Of a stretch of DNA of 64,000 nt, positions 25,502 through 33,914 are shown piece after piece (position 1 is the first letter of the stretch; every line of letters starts with the position of its first letter). A model generated the notes under the pieces. That model saw only the letters and a list, made by a program, of their open reading frames with translations, made no database searches and was not told the origin of the DNA. Both the position numbers and the translations under genes were made by a program. The DNA comes from JAUQQI01 sp042408785 (GTDB taxonomy: Bacteria; Chloroflexota; Dehalococcoidia; JAUQQI01), in assembly GCA_042408785.1 (NCBI GenBank), contig JBHOQU010000039.1, forward strand, positions 50,851 through 114,850, written 5' to 3'.

Positions 25502-26516
25502 GGTCCGCCGGTTCACGGCCTCCAGTCCCGGCGAACGTCTCGACCGCTTCCTGGCCGCCCAGTGTCCCGACCTTTCCCGGAGCCGCATCCAGGAGCTGAT
25601 TCGGGACGGGCGGGTTAGGGTGGACGGGGTTGTCGTCGTCAAGCCGGCCCACCGGCTCCGGGGCGGCGAGCTTATCGATGTGGAGGTCATTCCCAAGCCG
25701 CGCCCCGGGGTCGTTCCGACTCCCCTGCCCCTTAAGGTCGTTTACGAGGACGAGGACCTGCTGGTTATCGATAAGCCGGCCGGGCTTGTGGTCCACCCGG
25801 GCGCCGGCCACCACACCGACACCCTGGCCAACGCCCTGGTGGCCTACCTGGGTCGGGCCCCCACTCCCGACGAGCGGCCGGGCATCGTCCACCGGCTGGA
25901 TAAAGACACCTCGGGCCTGATGGTGGCGGCCAAAAATGAGGCCGCCCACCGCCGCCTTCAGGCCGACCTCAAGGCCCGCCGCTTTAAGAAGGGCTACCTG
26001 GCCCTGGTCGAAGGCCGACTTGCCCCGCCCGAGGGGACCATCGACGCCCCGGTGGGCCGGGACCCCCGCCGCCGAACCCGGATGGCAGTGGTGAGCACTG
26101 GCCGGCCGGCCGCAACCCGCTACCGGGTTTTAGAGTATCTAGCGGGCTCAACCCTGGTGGAGGTCTGGCCCGAGACCGGCCGGACCCACCAGATCCGGGT
26201 CCACTTTTCCAGCCTCCGCCACCCCCTGGTGGGCGATGCCCTGTACGGCCGCCCGTGCCCGTCCCTCAACCGGCATTTCCTGCACGCGTTTTACCTGGGG
26301 TTTCCCCACCCCCAGACGGGGCAGTGGCTGGAGTTTACTTCGCCCCTTCCCCCCGAGCTCGAGGCCGAACTCGCCCGCCGCCGGGCACCCTTGGGGCTTT
26401 CCGGCGGCCTTAACCCCTTCACCCATGCCGCAGGCGCACCACCGTGGGTCTCTCCAAGGGGGGAAGGGACTTCCAGCCCCATCAGCCCGTCAGGCTTTAT
26501 AATCTTCCCGGGGTAA
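25461..26516 (+). CDS. rluD: RNA pseudouridine synthase, RluD type with S4 domain
   Basis: A 351-residue enzyme that converts uridine to pseudouridine, most likely in 23S rRNA. S4 RNA-binding domain at about residues 15-75 (RLDRFLAAQCPDLSRSRIQ). The catalytic motif HRLDKDTSGLMV near 150 contains the Asp nucleophile, and RTHQIRVHF lies further on. ATG 25461 is inside the end of lspA; an in-frame GTG at 25446 is an alternative. The last 40 residues or so (after GFPHPQTGQWLEFTSPLP) look non-conserved, and the end overlaps the -10 of the next gene. Confidence 0.92.
   Translation: MHPPVPATAGARPEVRRFTASSPGERLDRFLAAQCPDLSRSRIQELIRDGRVRVDGVVVVKPAHRLRGGELIDVEVIPKPRPGVVPTPLPLKVVYEDEDLLVIDKPAGLVVHPGAGHHTDTLANALVAYLGRAPTPDERPGIVHRLDKDTSGLMVAAKNEAAHRRLQADLKARRFKKGYLALVEGRLAPPEGTIDAPVGRDPRRRTRMAVVSTGRPAATRYRVLEYLAGSTLVEVWPETGRTHQIRVHFSSLRHPLVGDALYGRPCPSLNRHFLHAFYLGFPHPQTGQWLEFTSPLPPELEAELARRRAPLGLSGGLNPFTHAAGAPPWVSPRGEGTSSPISPSGFIIFPG
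26498..26503 (+). promoter_or_regulatory. -10 element of the glycan cluster
   Basis: TATAAT at 26498-26503 inside the 3' end of rluD. Transcription would start near 26510 with about 10 nt before the epimerase ATG at 26521. No good -35 was found. Confidence 0.45.
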
Positions 26517-26520
26517 TGTT

Positions 26521-27567
26521 ATGTCCAGGCAGGCCCTCGTCACCGGGGGCGCAGGCTTTATCGGGGTCAATCTGGCGGCCGCCCTGGCCGCCGACGGCTG
26601 GAACGTCCATATCTTCGACCTGCTGGCCCGGCCCGGAACGGAGTGGAACCTGAGCTGGCTTAAACGCCAGTACCCCGCCCGGGTCACCTTCACCCGGGCG
26701 GATATCCGGGACTTCCCGGCCGTCCGTGAAGCCGTCCGACGGGCCGATGTCATCTTCCACCTGGCCGCCCAGGTGGCTGTCACCACCTCCTTGGTCGACC
26801 CCCGAACAGATTTTGAGGTGAACGCCCTGGGCACCCTGAATGTGCTGGAGGCAGTCCGGCAGTCCGGTGTCCGCCGCCCCCTCCTTTACACGTCAACCAA
26901 TAAAGTCTACGGCGCGCTGGCTGGGGCTCCGGTGGTCGAGGAGGCCACCCGCTACCGCTACACTGACCGGCCCTGGGGAATCGACGAAACCCAGCCCCTC
27001 GATTTTCATTCCCCTTACGGCTGTTCCAAGGGGGCGGCCGACCAGTACGTTCGGGACTACGCCCGGGTTTACGGGCTGCCCACGGTGGTGTTCCGAATGT
27101 CCTGCATTTACGGCCCCCACCAGTTTGGGACCGAGGACCAGGGCTGGGTGGCCCATTTTGTAATCTCGGCCCTTGCCGGCCGGCCCATCACCATCTACGG
27201 CGACGGCAAACAGGTGCGGGATGTCCTCTTTGTAACCGACCTGGTGGCCGCCATGCGGGCGGCCATAGACCGCATCGACGTCACCGCCGGCCGGGTCTAC
27301 AACATCGGGGGTGGGCCGGAAAATACCCTCTCGGTCTGGCACGAGTTCGGACCCCTTCTGGCCGACGTCCTGGGTGCTCCCCTGCCCCCGCCGACCTTTG
27401 CATCCTGGCGGCCGGGGGACCAGAAAGTGTACGTGAGCGATATCCGGCGGGCAATGCAAGACCTGGGCTGGCGGCCCCTGGTCGGTGTGCGGGAGGGCCT
27501 GCGAATCCTGGCCGACTGGGTTCGGGCCCACCGTGACCAGGTTGCGGCAGACCGAACGGCCCGGTGA
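26521..27567 (+). CDS. NAD-dependent sugar epimerase/dehydratase, CDP-paratose 2-epimerase-like
   Basis: A 348-residue extended short-chain dehydrogenase. It has the NAD-binding GGAGFIG at residue 9, a Thr/Ser pair in LLYTSTNKVYG, and the catalytic YGCSK (Tyr and Lys). STNKVYG, IDETQPLDFHSPYG and the long insert before it are closest to CDP-tyvelose/paratose 2-epimerases, but UDP-glucose epimerase or dTDP-glucose dehydratase activity cannot be excluded. It heads a cluster with two glycosyltransferases and a methyltransferase, pointing to cell-surface glycan synthesis. The stop overlaps the next GTG start. Confidence 0.85.
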   Translation: MSRQALVTGGAGFIGVNLAAALAADGWNVHIFDLLARPGTEWNLSWLKRQYPARVTFTRADIRDFPAVREAVRRADVIFHLAAQVAVTTSLVDPRTDFEVNALGTLNVLEAVRQSGVRRPLLYTSTNKVYGALAGAPVVEEATRYRYTDRPWGIDETQPLDFHSPYGCSKGAADQYVRDYARVYGLPTVVFRMSCIYGPHQFGTEDQGWVAHFVISALAGRPITIYGDGKQVRDVLFVTDLVAAMRAAIDRIDVTAGRVYNIGGGPENTLSVWHEFGPLLADVLGAPLPPPTFASWRPGDQKVYVSDIRRAMQDLGWRPLVGVREGLRILADWVRAHRDQVAADRTAR

Positions 27568-28724
27568 AGCTTCTCATCGCCCTCACCTACTACCGGCCCC
27601 ACATCAGCGGTCTCACCATCTACGTGGAACGGGTGGCCGGGGCCCTGGCCGCCCGGGGCCACGAGGTGCAGATTCTTACTTCCCGGTACGACCCCGCCCT
27701 GCCCCTGGTTGAGGTGCGGGAGGGCGTTAAGGTCAGGCGGGTGCCGGTCCTGATGCGCATAAGCAAGGGCGTGGTCATGCCCACCATCGGCCTCTGGGCC
27801 ACTAAACTCGTCCGCTGGGCCGATGTGGTCTGGCTGCACCTGCCCCAGTTCGACGCTGCCGGCATCGGCCTGCGGGGCCGGCTCTTCGGCAGGCCGGTGG
27901 TGCTCACCTATCACTGCGACATCCGCCTGCCCCCGGGCCTTCTCAACCGGGCCGCCAACCTGGTGGTGCATCTGATGGACCATGTGGCGGCCTGGACAGC
28001 CGATGCCATCGTAGCCTACACCGAGGACTACGCCCGCCACTCCCCCTATCTTTCCAGATACATGCGCAAGGTCCGGGTCATCCCACCCCCGGTTGAGCTT
28101 CCGGCACCCGAACCCGGCCGGGTGGCGGCCTTCCGTAAGAAATGGGGCCTCGACGGGCAGGTCGTCGTTGGGATGATGGCCCGGCTGGCGGCGGAGAAGG
28201 GTGTGGAGTACCTTCTGGAGGCTCTTCCCCACATTCTGGCCGTTTACCCCAATACCCGGGTGCTCTTCGCCGGACCCTACGAGAACGTGGTGGGCGAGGC
28301 CGCCTACGCCCGGCGGCTTCGGCCCCTCTTCGAACGCTACCGGGACCACTGGACCTTTGTCGGGGTCCTGGACCCGGCCGAGGCCGTCGCCTTCTTCGCC
28401 AACTGCCACGTAACCGTCCTGCCCAGCATCAATGCCACCGAGTCCTTCGGCCTGGTCCAGGTCGAGTCTATGCTCTGCGGCACCCCGGTGGTGGCCAGCG
28501 ACCTGCCCGGCGTCCGGGTGCCGACGGCCACCACCGGCATGGGCCGGACCGTTCCGCCCCGCAACGGCCGGGCCCTGGCCGAAGCCATCCTTGAAGTGCT
28601 GGCCCACCGGGAGGCCTACGTCCGCCCCCGGGAGGAGGTCGAGCGTCACTACAGCACCGGGCGCACCGCAGCCGCCTATGAGGAGCTCTTCAAAACCCTG
28701 CTCGACCGGCGCGCTTTCCAGTAG
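27564..28724 (+). CDS. Glycosyltransferase family 4
   Basis: A 386-residue GT-B glycosyltransferase. The N-terminal lobe has the usual HISGLTIYVERVAGALAARGH opening; the C-terminal lobe has MARLAAEKGVEYLLEAL, PSINATESFGLVQVE (the E-X7-E catalytic pattern) and GTPVVASDLPGV. It probably transfers a sugar from a nucleotide donor to a lipid- or glycan-linked acceptor on the cytoplasmic face. GTG start overlapping the epimerase stop. Confidence 0.93.
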   Translation: MKLLIALTYYRPHISGLTIYVERVAGALAARGHEVQILTSRYDPALPLVEVREGVKVRRVPVLMRISKGVVMPTIGLWATKLVRWADVVWLHLPQFDAAGIGLRGRLFGRPVVLTYHCDIRLPPGLLNRAANLVVHLMDHVAAWTADAIVAYTEDYARHSPYLSRYMRKVRVIPPPVELPAPEPGRVAAFRKKWGLDGQVVVGMMARLAAEKGVEYLLEALPHILAVYPNTRVLFAGPYENVVGEAAYARRLRPLFERYRDHWTFVGVLDPAEAVAFFANCHVTVLPSINATESFGLVQVESMLCGTPVVASDLPGVRVPTATTGMGRTVPPRNGRALAEAILEVLAHREAYVRPREEVERHYSTGRTAAAYEELFKTLLDRRAFQ

Positions 28725-28731
28725 GGCCCCG

Positions 28732-29526
28732 GTGCCGTCAGGAGAGGACCTTCTGCGGGCCCACCTGCGGGAAGTGCCGGCTTTCCGGGCGCTGCTCAGG
28801 TCCGTGGAGGCCCGGTTCTACCGGGACCTGCCCCTGGCGGGCCCGGTCCTCGACCTCGGGTGCGGGGATGGGCATTTCGCCAGCCTCGCCCTGTCGGACC
28901 TGGCCCCGGTTGGGGTGGACCTGTCGGCCGGAGCCCTGCGGGAGGCCGTCCGGCGCCGGGTCTACCGGGCGGTCATCCGGGCCGACGCCGCCTGCCTGCC
29001 CTTTCGCTCGGAAGTTTTCGGCACCGTGGTGAGCAACTCGGTTCTCGAGCACATTCCCGGGGTCGAGGCCGTCCTGGCCGAAATAAGCCGCGTGTTGAAG
29101 GCGGGGGGCCGACTGGCTTTCTCCGTCCCCAGCGAGCACTTTGCCGAGTATTTATCCGTCGGCCGGATCCTTGAGCGGCTGGGGCTCGGCCGTCTGGCCG
29201 GGGCCTACCAGCGGTTCTTCAACCGCATTTCCCGCCACGTTACCTGCGAAAGCCCGGCCTGGTGGGCCGCCCGACTGAAGGCGGTGGGCCTCGAGCCCGT
29301 GGAGTATCATTACTACTTCTCACCAGGGGCCACGGCCCTGCTGGAATGGGGCCATCTTTACGGCCTCCCCGCCCTTGGGTTTAAAAAGCTGGTCGGCCGC
29401 TGGGTCTTAGCGCCCTGGACCTGGAGCCTCTGGCCGGTGGCGCGGGTTCTCCGTCGGTATTATTTGGAGCCCCCGGCCGAGGCCGGGGCCTATTTCTTCA
29501 TGATTGCGGCCAAACCCCAAAGCTGA
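28732..29526 (+). CDS. SAM-dependent methyltransferase in glycan cluster
   Basis: A 264-residue class I methyltransferase. Motif I is VLDLGCGDGHFASLAL near residue 40, motif II GVDLSAGAL, motif IV NSVLEHIPGVEAVL, and post-motif LKAGGRLAFSVPSEHF, a methyltransf_11 pattern. The open frame extends back to 28432 across the glycosyltransferase in another frame; I take GTG at 28732, 8 bp after its stop, as start. It may methylate a sugar or lipid-linked intermediate of this cluster (inferred from neighbours). Confidence 0.85.
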   Translation: MPSGEDLLRAHLREVPAFRALLRSVEARFYRDLPLAGPVLDLGCGDGHFASLALSDLAPVGVDLSAGALREAVRRRVYRAVIRADAACLPFRSEVFGTVVSNSVLEHIPGVEAVLAEISRVLKAGGRLAFSVPSEHFAEYLSVGRILERLGLGRLAGAYQRFFNRISRHVTCESPAWWAARLKAVGLEPVEYHYYFSPGATALLEWGHLYGLPALGFKKLVGRWVLAPWTWSLWPVARVLRRYYLEPPAEAGAYFFMIAAKPQS

Positions 29527-31499
29527 TGGCGGCCCCGTACCTACCGCCCATCTTTTTAAGCTTTCTCTTGGCCGTCGGCGGCCAATTCGTCCTGGACGGC
29601 AGCCCCCGGGATCGCCTGCCGATGTTCGGGCTGCTCCTCTACGCCTTAGCCGCCGCGGTCGGCTTCTGGGCCTTCTGGCGGGGCCGGTTGGGGCCGGGAC
29701 CGCCCGGCCCACCGCCACGGGCCGACCCCAAACGGACGGGGAGGGTTCCCAGGCTCCCCTGGCTGGCCCTCAGCCTTGGGGGAATGGTTCTAGCCTTTGC
29801 CGGCGCCGGGGGGAACCAGTTTCGCCTCCCCGGCCTCGTGGCCTGGGCCGTAGGGGTCGTCGCCTGGTTTGCGGCCTGGTGGTGCGAACCGATACGGCCA
29901 AGCCCAGACCCCGTCCGGCGACCTTTCACCGTCGGTTGGTGGCATCTGCTGGCCATCGGGGTCCTGGGCCTTGGGATTGCCTTCCGCTACTGGGACCTTA
30001 ACGGCCTTCCCCACGACGTTAACAGCGACCACGCCGAGAAGCTGCTGGACGTGCGGGACGTGCTGGCCGGAGATTACAAAATTTTCTTCCCCAGGAATAC
30101 CGGCCGGGAAGCCTTCCAGTTTTACTTAGCCGCCGCAACGGTCGAAATCTTTAACCTTCCGCTCCACAAGTATGCCCTTCAGGTAGGTACCGCCTTCATC
30201 GGGACGCTGATGCTCCCGGCCCTCTACCTGCTGGGGGCGGCATTGTGGGGAAGAGCCGGTGGCCTCTGGACCATGTTTTTCGGGGCGGTGGCGTCCTGGG
30301 CAGTTATCCCCGCCCGGGTGGGCCTGCGGTACCCATTTCTGCCCACCTTCGCGGCCTGGACCTTGGCCTTCCTCGTTCGGGGGCTTCGTTCGGGAAGCCG
30401 GTCGGATTTCCTCTGGATGGGGTTTTTCCTGGGCGTCGGCCTCTACGGTTACTCACCCTTCCGGGGGATGCTGGCCGCCCTTCCCGTCGGATTCCTGGCA
30501 GCCTGGGCCCTCCGCCGGGGTTGGAGGACCCCAGACGGCCGCCGGCTCCTCGGCAACTTCGCCATCGGGATGCTTACGGCGGTGCCCGTGCTTGCACCCA
30601 TGCTACGCTTTGTTTTCGACAACCCGGTCGTCTTCTTCGGCCGGGTGTTCACCCGGGTCTCCACCTGGGAAAAGCCCATCGAAGGAGACCCGGTGGGGAT
30701 TCTGGCCGAAAACCTTGGTCGAGCCCTGCTTATGTTCCACTGGACCGGGGACGAAGTTTACGTTGCCACCCTACCCTTTCGGCCGATGCTCGACCCGGTT
30801 CTCGGCGGCCTTCTGGTCCTCGGCCTGACGGGGGCCGTCATCTGGGTTTGGTCTCGACGGGACCCGGTGCCCGTAGCCGTGGCTGCGGCCGGCCTGATCA
30901 TGCTGCTACCTTCGGCCTTAAACCTTGCCTTCCCCCGGGAAAATCCAAGCACCGTCCGGGCCGCCGGGGCCCTGCCGACGGTCCTAGCCCTGGCCGCATT
31001 GCCCCCGAGCCTCTGGGTATTTAGGCAGGGGCGGGAGAATTGGGCAGCCGCCGCGGCTCGGCTCGTGGGGGCCGCGGTCCTTGCTTTTATTCTTTTGCGG
31101 ACCAATGCCGACCGGATATTCGTCGCCTATGCCGAGGCCTACTGTCAGCGGGCCTTGAACGCTGCCGAGGCGGCCGAACTTATCAGCGGATTTTACCGGC
31201 TGACCGGCTCACAGCGGGACGCCTTCTACGTGGCCTATCCTTACTGGTTTGACTCCCGCCTTATCGGGATGTGGCTTGGGAACCTGGACTGGCCTCACAC
31301 GGTTCTAAGCGAGGAGTTGCCCGGTGTCCTCCCCGACCACCTGCGCCGGCCGGGACCGAAGCTTTACCTGATTCATCCCCAGGACCGGCTCAGCCTGCTG
31401 ACCCTTCAGTCAGCCTACCCACGGGGCGTCCCCACCGAGGTTCCCAGGCAGAGATGCGCCGGCGAAGGTATGGTGGCCTTTTGGGTACCCCCGAACTGA
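29526..31499 (+). CDS. GT-C family membrane glycosyltransferase (ArnT/PMT-like)
   Basis: A 657-residue polytopic protein with roughly a dozen hydrophobic helices. After an N-terminal extension with two or three helices, a first extracytoplasmic loop (GLPHDVNSDHAEKLLDVRDVL) carries the acidic residues typical of lipid-phosphate-sugar glycosyltransferases of families 39/83; REAFQFYLAAATVEIF follows as in that group. It should use a polyprenyl-phosphate sugar on the outer face of the membrane. Its ATG overlaps the methyltransferase stop, closing the cluster. Confidence 0.8.
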   Translation: MAAPYLPPIFLSFLLAVGGQFVLDGSPRDRLPMFGLLLYALAAAVGFWAFWRGRLGPGPPGPPPRADPKRTGRVPRLPWLALSLGGMVLAFAGAGGNQFRLPGLVAWAVGVVAWFAAWWCEPIRPSPDPVRRPFTVGWWHLLAIGVLGLGIAFRYWDLNGLPHDVNSDHAEKLLDVRDVLAGDYKIFFPRNTGREAFQFYLAAATVEIFNLPLHKYALQVGTAFIGTLMLPALYLLGAALWGRAGGLWTMFFGAVASWAVIPARVGLRYPFLPTFAAWTLAFLVRGLRSGSRSDFLWMGFFLGVGLYGYSPFRGMLAALPVGFLAAWALRRGWRTPDGRRLLGNFAIGMLTAVPVLAPMLRFVFDNPVVFFGRVFTRVSTWEKPIEGDPVGILAENLGRALLMFHWTGDEVYVATLPFRPMLDPVLGGLLVLGLTGAVIWVWSRRDPVPVAVAAAGLIMLLPSALNLAFPRENPSTVRAAGALPTVLALAALPPSLWVFRQGRENWAAAAARLVGAAVLAFILLRTNADRIFVAYAEAYCQRALNAAEAAELISGFYRLTGSQRDAFYVAYPYWFDSRLIGMWLGNLDWPHTVLSEELPGVLPDHLRRPGPKLYLIHPQDRLSLLTLQSAYPRGVPTEVPRQRCAGEGMVAFWVPPN

Positions 31500-31511
31500 G
31501 CCGACCCGCCG

Positions 31512-32789
31512 TCAGAGGGTAAGCTTTGCCTCGAGCTCGTCGGGGGGGCGGTTAAGGCCGACCAGGCTCAGGCGCAGCCGCTCCGTGCGGAAAAGGTCCC
31601 GGGCCACCCGCAGGACGTCGTCGGCGGTCACCGCCTCGATCCGCTCCAGCCGCTCCTGGGGCGTCATGATCTGCCCCAGGACGGCCTCCTGCAGGCCGTA
31701 GTAGGCCGAAAGGTTCTCCGACCGCTCCAGTTGGAACATCAGGGTCACCTTCTGCCGCTCCTTGGCCCGGGCCAGCTCGTCGGCCGGCACCGGCTCCTGC
31801 CGGAGGCGGTCGAGCTCCGTCAGGATCGTGGTGAGGGCCAGGTCAAACCGGCCGGGGTCGAGGCCGGCGTAAACGACCAGCTGGCCGGTATCCTTGTGCC
31901 CGACCACGTACGAATAGACCGAGTAGGCCAGCCCCAGCCGCTCCCGAACGTTTAAAAAGAGCCGGGAGCTCATCCCCTCGCCCAGAACCGAGTTCATAAC
32001 CATGGCCGCAAACCGGTCCGGGTGCCAGAGGGAGTAAGCCTGGACCCCCAGGTTTATGTGAACCTGGTTCGTCGGCTTATCCCCCACCACAACCCGCGGG
32101 CCGCCGTCGGTTGATTTAAACGCCGGTTCGGGCCGCTCCGGCCCCGGCGCCCACTCCCCCAGGTACGACCTGGCCAGCTCCACCAGCTCATCGGCGACCA
32201 GCCGCCCGGCCCCCACCAAAACCGCCCGCTGGGGCCGGTAATGGAAATCCAGAAAGCCCGCCATATCCTCCCGCCGAACCCCGGCCACCGTCTCCCGGAA
32301 CCCGATGATGGGCCGGCCCAGGGGGTCGTCGGGGAAAAGGAGCCGCTGAAAGAGCAGCGAAACGTAAGTTTCCGGCTGGTCCTCGTAGCGGCTTATCTCC
32401 TGCTGGATGACGCCTTTTTCCCGCTCCAGCTCCGCCGGGTCCAGCAGGGGGTTTAAAACCAGGTCTGAAACGACGTCGACCGCCGTCTCCAGGTGCTCCG
32501 GGGTCACCTTGGCGTAGAAGTTGGTGTATTCAAAGCCGGTGGCGGCATTGAGCTGCCCCCCAATGCCCTCGATGGCCTCGCTGATCTGGCGGGCCGTCGG
32601 CCGCTTCTTCGTACCCTTGAAGACCATGTGCTCCAGAAAGTGGGAGATGCCGGCCAGGTTATCCGGCTCGTAGCGGCTGCCGACGGCCACAAAAAGCCGA
32701 ACGGCCACCGATAGGGCTCCAGGTTGTTCGGCCGCTATTACCCGCAGCCCGTTTTCCAGCTGAATTCGGCTGAACTTCCAGTCCTGCAT
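31512..32789 (-). CDS. M16 family zinc peptidase
   Basis: A 425-residue processing-peptidase-like protein. The inverted zinc motif HFLEH lies at residues 50-54 (H50, E53, H54) and the third ligand is expected in the EREKGVIQQEI region near residue 131. The C-terminal inactive half has RLFLNVRERLGLAYSVYSY. It is the last gene of the mre/rod run, 12 bp after rodA. Substrates are unknown; in other bacteria this subgroup degrades peptides or processes secreted proteins. Confidence 0.92.
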   Translation of the reverse strand: MQDWKFSRIQLENGLRVIAAEQPGALSVAVRLFVAVGSRYEPDNLAGISHFLEHMVFKGTKKRPTARQISEAIEGIGGQLNAATGFEYTNFYAKVTPEHLETAVDVVSDLVLNPLLDPAELEREKGVIQQEISRYEDQPETYVSLLFQRLLFPDDPLGRPIIGFRETVAGVRREDMAGFLDFHYRPQRAVLVGAGRLVADELVELARSYLGEWAPGPERPEPAFKSTDGGPRVVVGDKPTNQVHINLGVQAYSLWHPDRFAAMVMNSVLGEGMSSRLFLNVRERLGLAYSVYSYVVGHKDTGQLVVYAGLDPGRFDLALTTILTELDRLRQEPVPADELARAKERQKVTLMFQLERSENLSAYYGLQEAVLGQIMTPQERLERIEAVTADDVLRVARDLFRTERLRLSLVGLNRPPDELEAKLTL

Positions 32790-32801
32790 GCTTTAGTTAT
32801 T

Positions 32802-33914
32802 TTAATCGAACTCCAGCCGTTTGTGCCGCATGACAATGCTCTCCAGCAGTCCCAGGGACAGCAGGGTTGTAAGGAGGGAGCTTCCGCCGTAGCTTATAAG
32901 GGGCAGGGGAATACCCGTAACGGGCAGAAGGCGGCTGTTGGCCCCGATGTTGATAAAGGCCTGGGAGAAGATCTGGACCACGATGCCGGTGGCCACCAGC
33001 CGGCCGAAGTCGTCCCCGGCCAGCATCCCGGCCCGGATGCCCCGGAAGAGCAGCAGGATAAATAGGCCGAAAAGGACCATCGCCCCCACAAACCCCAGCT
33101 CCTCCCCGATGACGCTGAAGATAAAGTCCGTATACTGGACCCGCAAAAAGTTAAGCTGCGTCTGGGAGCCCTGGCCCAGGCCCCGGCCGAAAAGTCCCCC
33201 CGACCCCACGCTTATCTCCGACTGCCGCACGTTATACCCGGCCCCCAGCGGGTCCAGCATCGGGTTGAAAAAGACCATAAGCCGCTCTCTCATATAGTCC
33301 CGGAGCAAATACCGAAAGGCCAGCGGCGCCGACGCAATCCCCAACGCCGCCAGTCCCAGCAGGTACCTCAGGCGGACGCCGGCCATAACGGCCATCCCAA
33401 ACCAGATGGCCCCAAGAATCAGGTCGGTGCCCAGGTCCGGCTGGGCGTAAACCAGGGCCAGAAAAGGCAACGTCGCCCCAAGACTCAGCCCAAAGACCCG
33501 CAAGCTCCTTACCTGTTCCTGATAGACGGTGAAAATCTTGGCCAGGGTAAGAATGAGGGTAAGCTTGGCCAGCTCGGAGGGCTGGACGGGGATCGGCCCG
33601 AAGTTTATCCAGCGGCGGGCCCCGTAAGTTGCGTCCCCCACCAGGAGCACCAGCACCAGCAGGGCAATAGTGACGGCGTAAAAGGTTTCGGCCAGGTGGC
33701 CGAAGAGCCGGTAATCCACGAAACACACCAGGAAAAACAGGGCGAGGCCGGCCAGCCCGAAGAGTAGCTGGCGGGCAACGGGGGACTCGAGGGGGTCATC
33801 CGGGGTGTTGCCGCTGGCGGCCGCGCTCCAGATCATCACCAGCCCGTAGGCCAGAAGCCCGGCGGCCGCGGCCAGAAGCCACGGGTCGAAGCGGCGCAGA
33901 AGCCTCAGGTCCAT
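32802..33914 (-). CDS. rodA: Rod-shape peptidoglycan polymerase RodA
   Basis: A 370-residue SEDS-family glycosyltransferase with about ten membrane helices. Family motifs: RRWINFGPIPVQPSELAKL (the WINFG and QPSE signatures), QPDLGTDLIL with the catalytic Asp region, VRQSEISVGSGGLFGRGLGQGS, and a C-terminal GIPLPLISYGGSSLL. It polymerises lipid II together with PBP2, whose gene ends one base upstream. Confidence 0.95.
   Translation of the reverse strand: MDLRLLRRFDPWLLAAAAGLLAYGLVMIWSAAASGNTPDDPLESPVARQLLFGLAGLALFFLVCFVDYRLFGHLAETFYAVTIALLVLVLLVGDATYGARRWINFGPIPVQPSELAKLTLILTLAKIFTVYQEQVRSLRVFGLSLGATLPFLALVYAQPDLGTDLILGAIWFGMAVMAGVRLRYLLGLAALGIASAPLAFRYLLRDYMRERLMVFFNPMLDPLGAGYNVRQSEISVGSGGLFGRGLGQGSQTQLNFLRVQYTDFIFSVIGEELGFVGAMVLFGLFILLLFRGIRAGMLAGDDFGRLVATGIVVQIFSQAFINIGANSRLLPVTGIPLPLISYGGSSLLTTLLSLGLLESIVMRHKRLEFD

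Noticed and set aside
28432..28731. N-terminal extension of the methyltransferase over the glycosyltransferase
   Set aside because: It is the shadow of the glycosyltransferase frame, rich in Ser/Pro/Arg, with no homology to methyltransferases.
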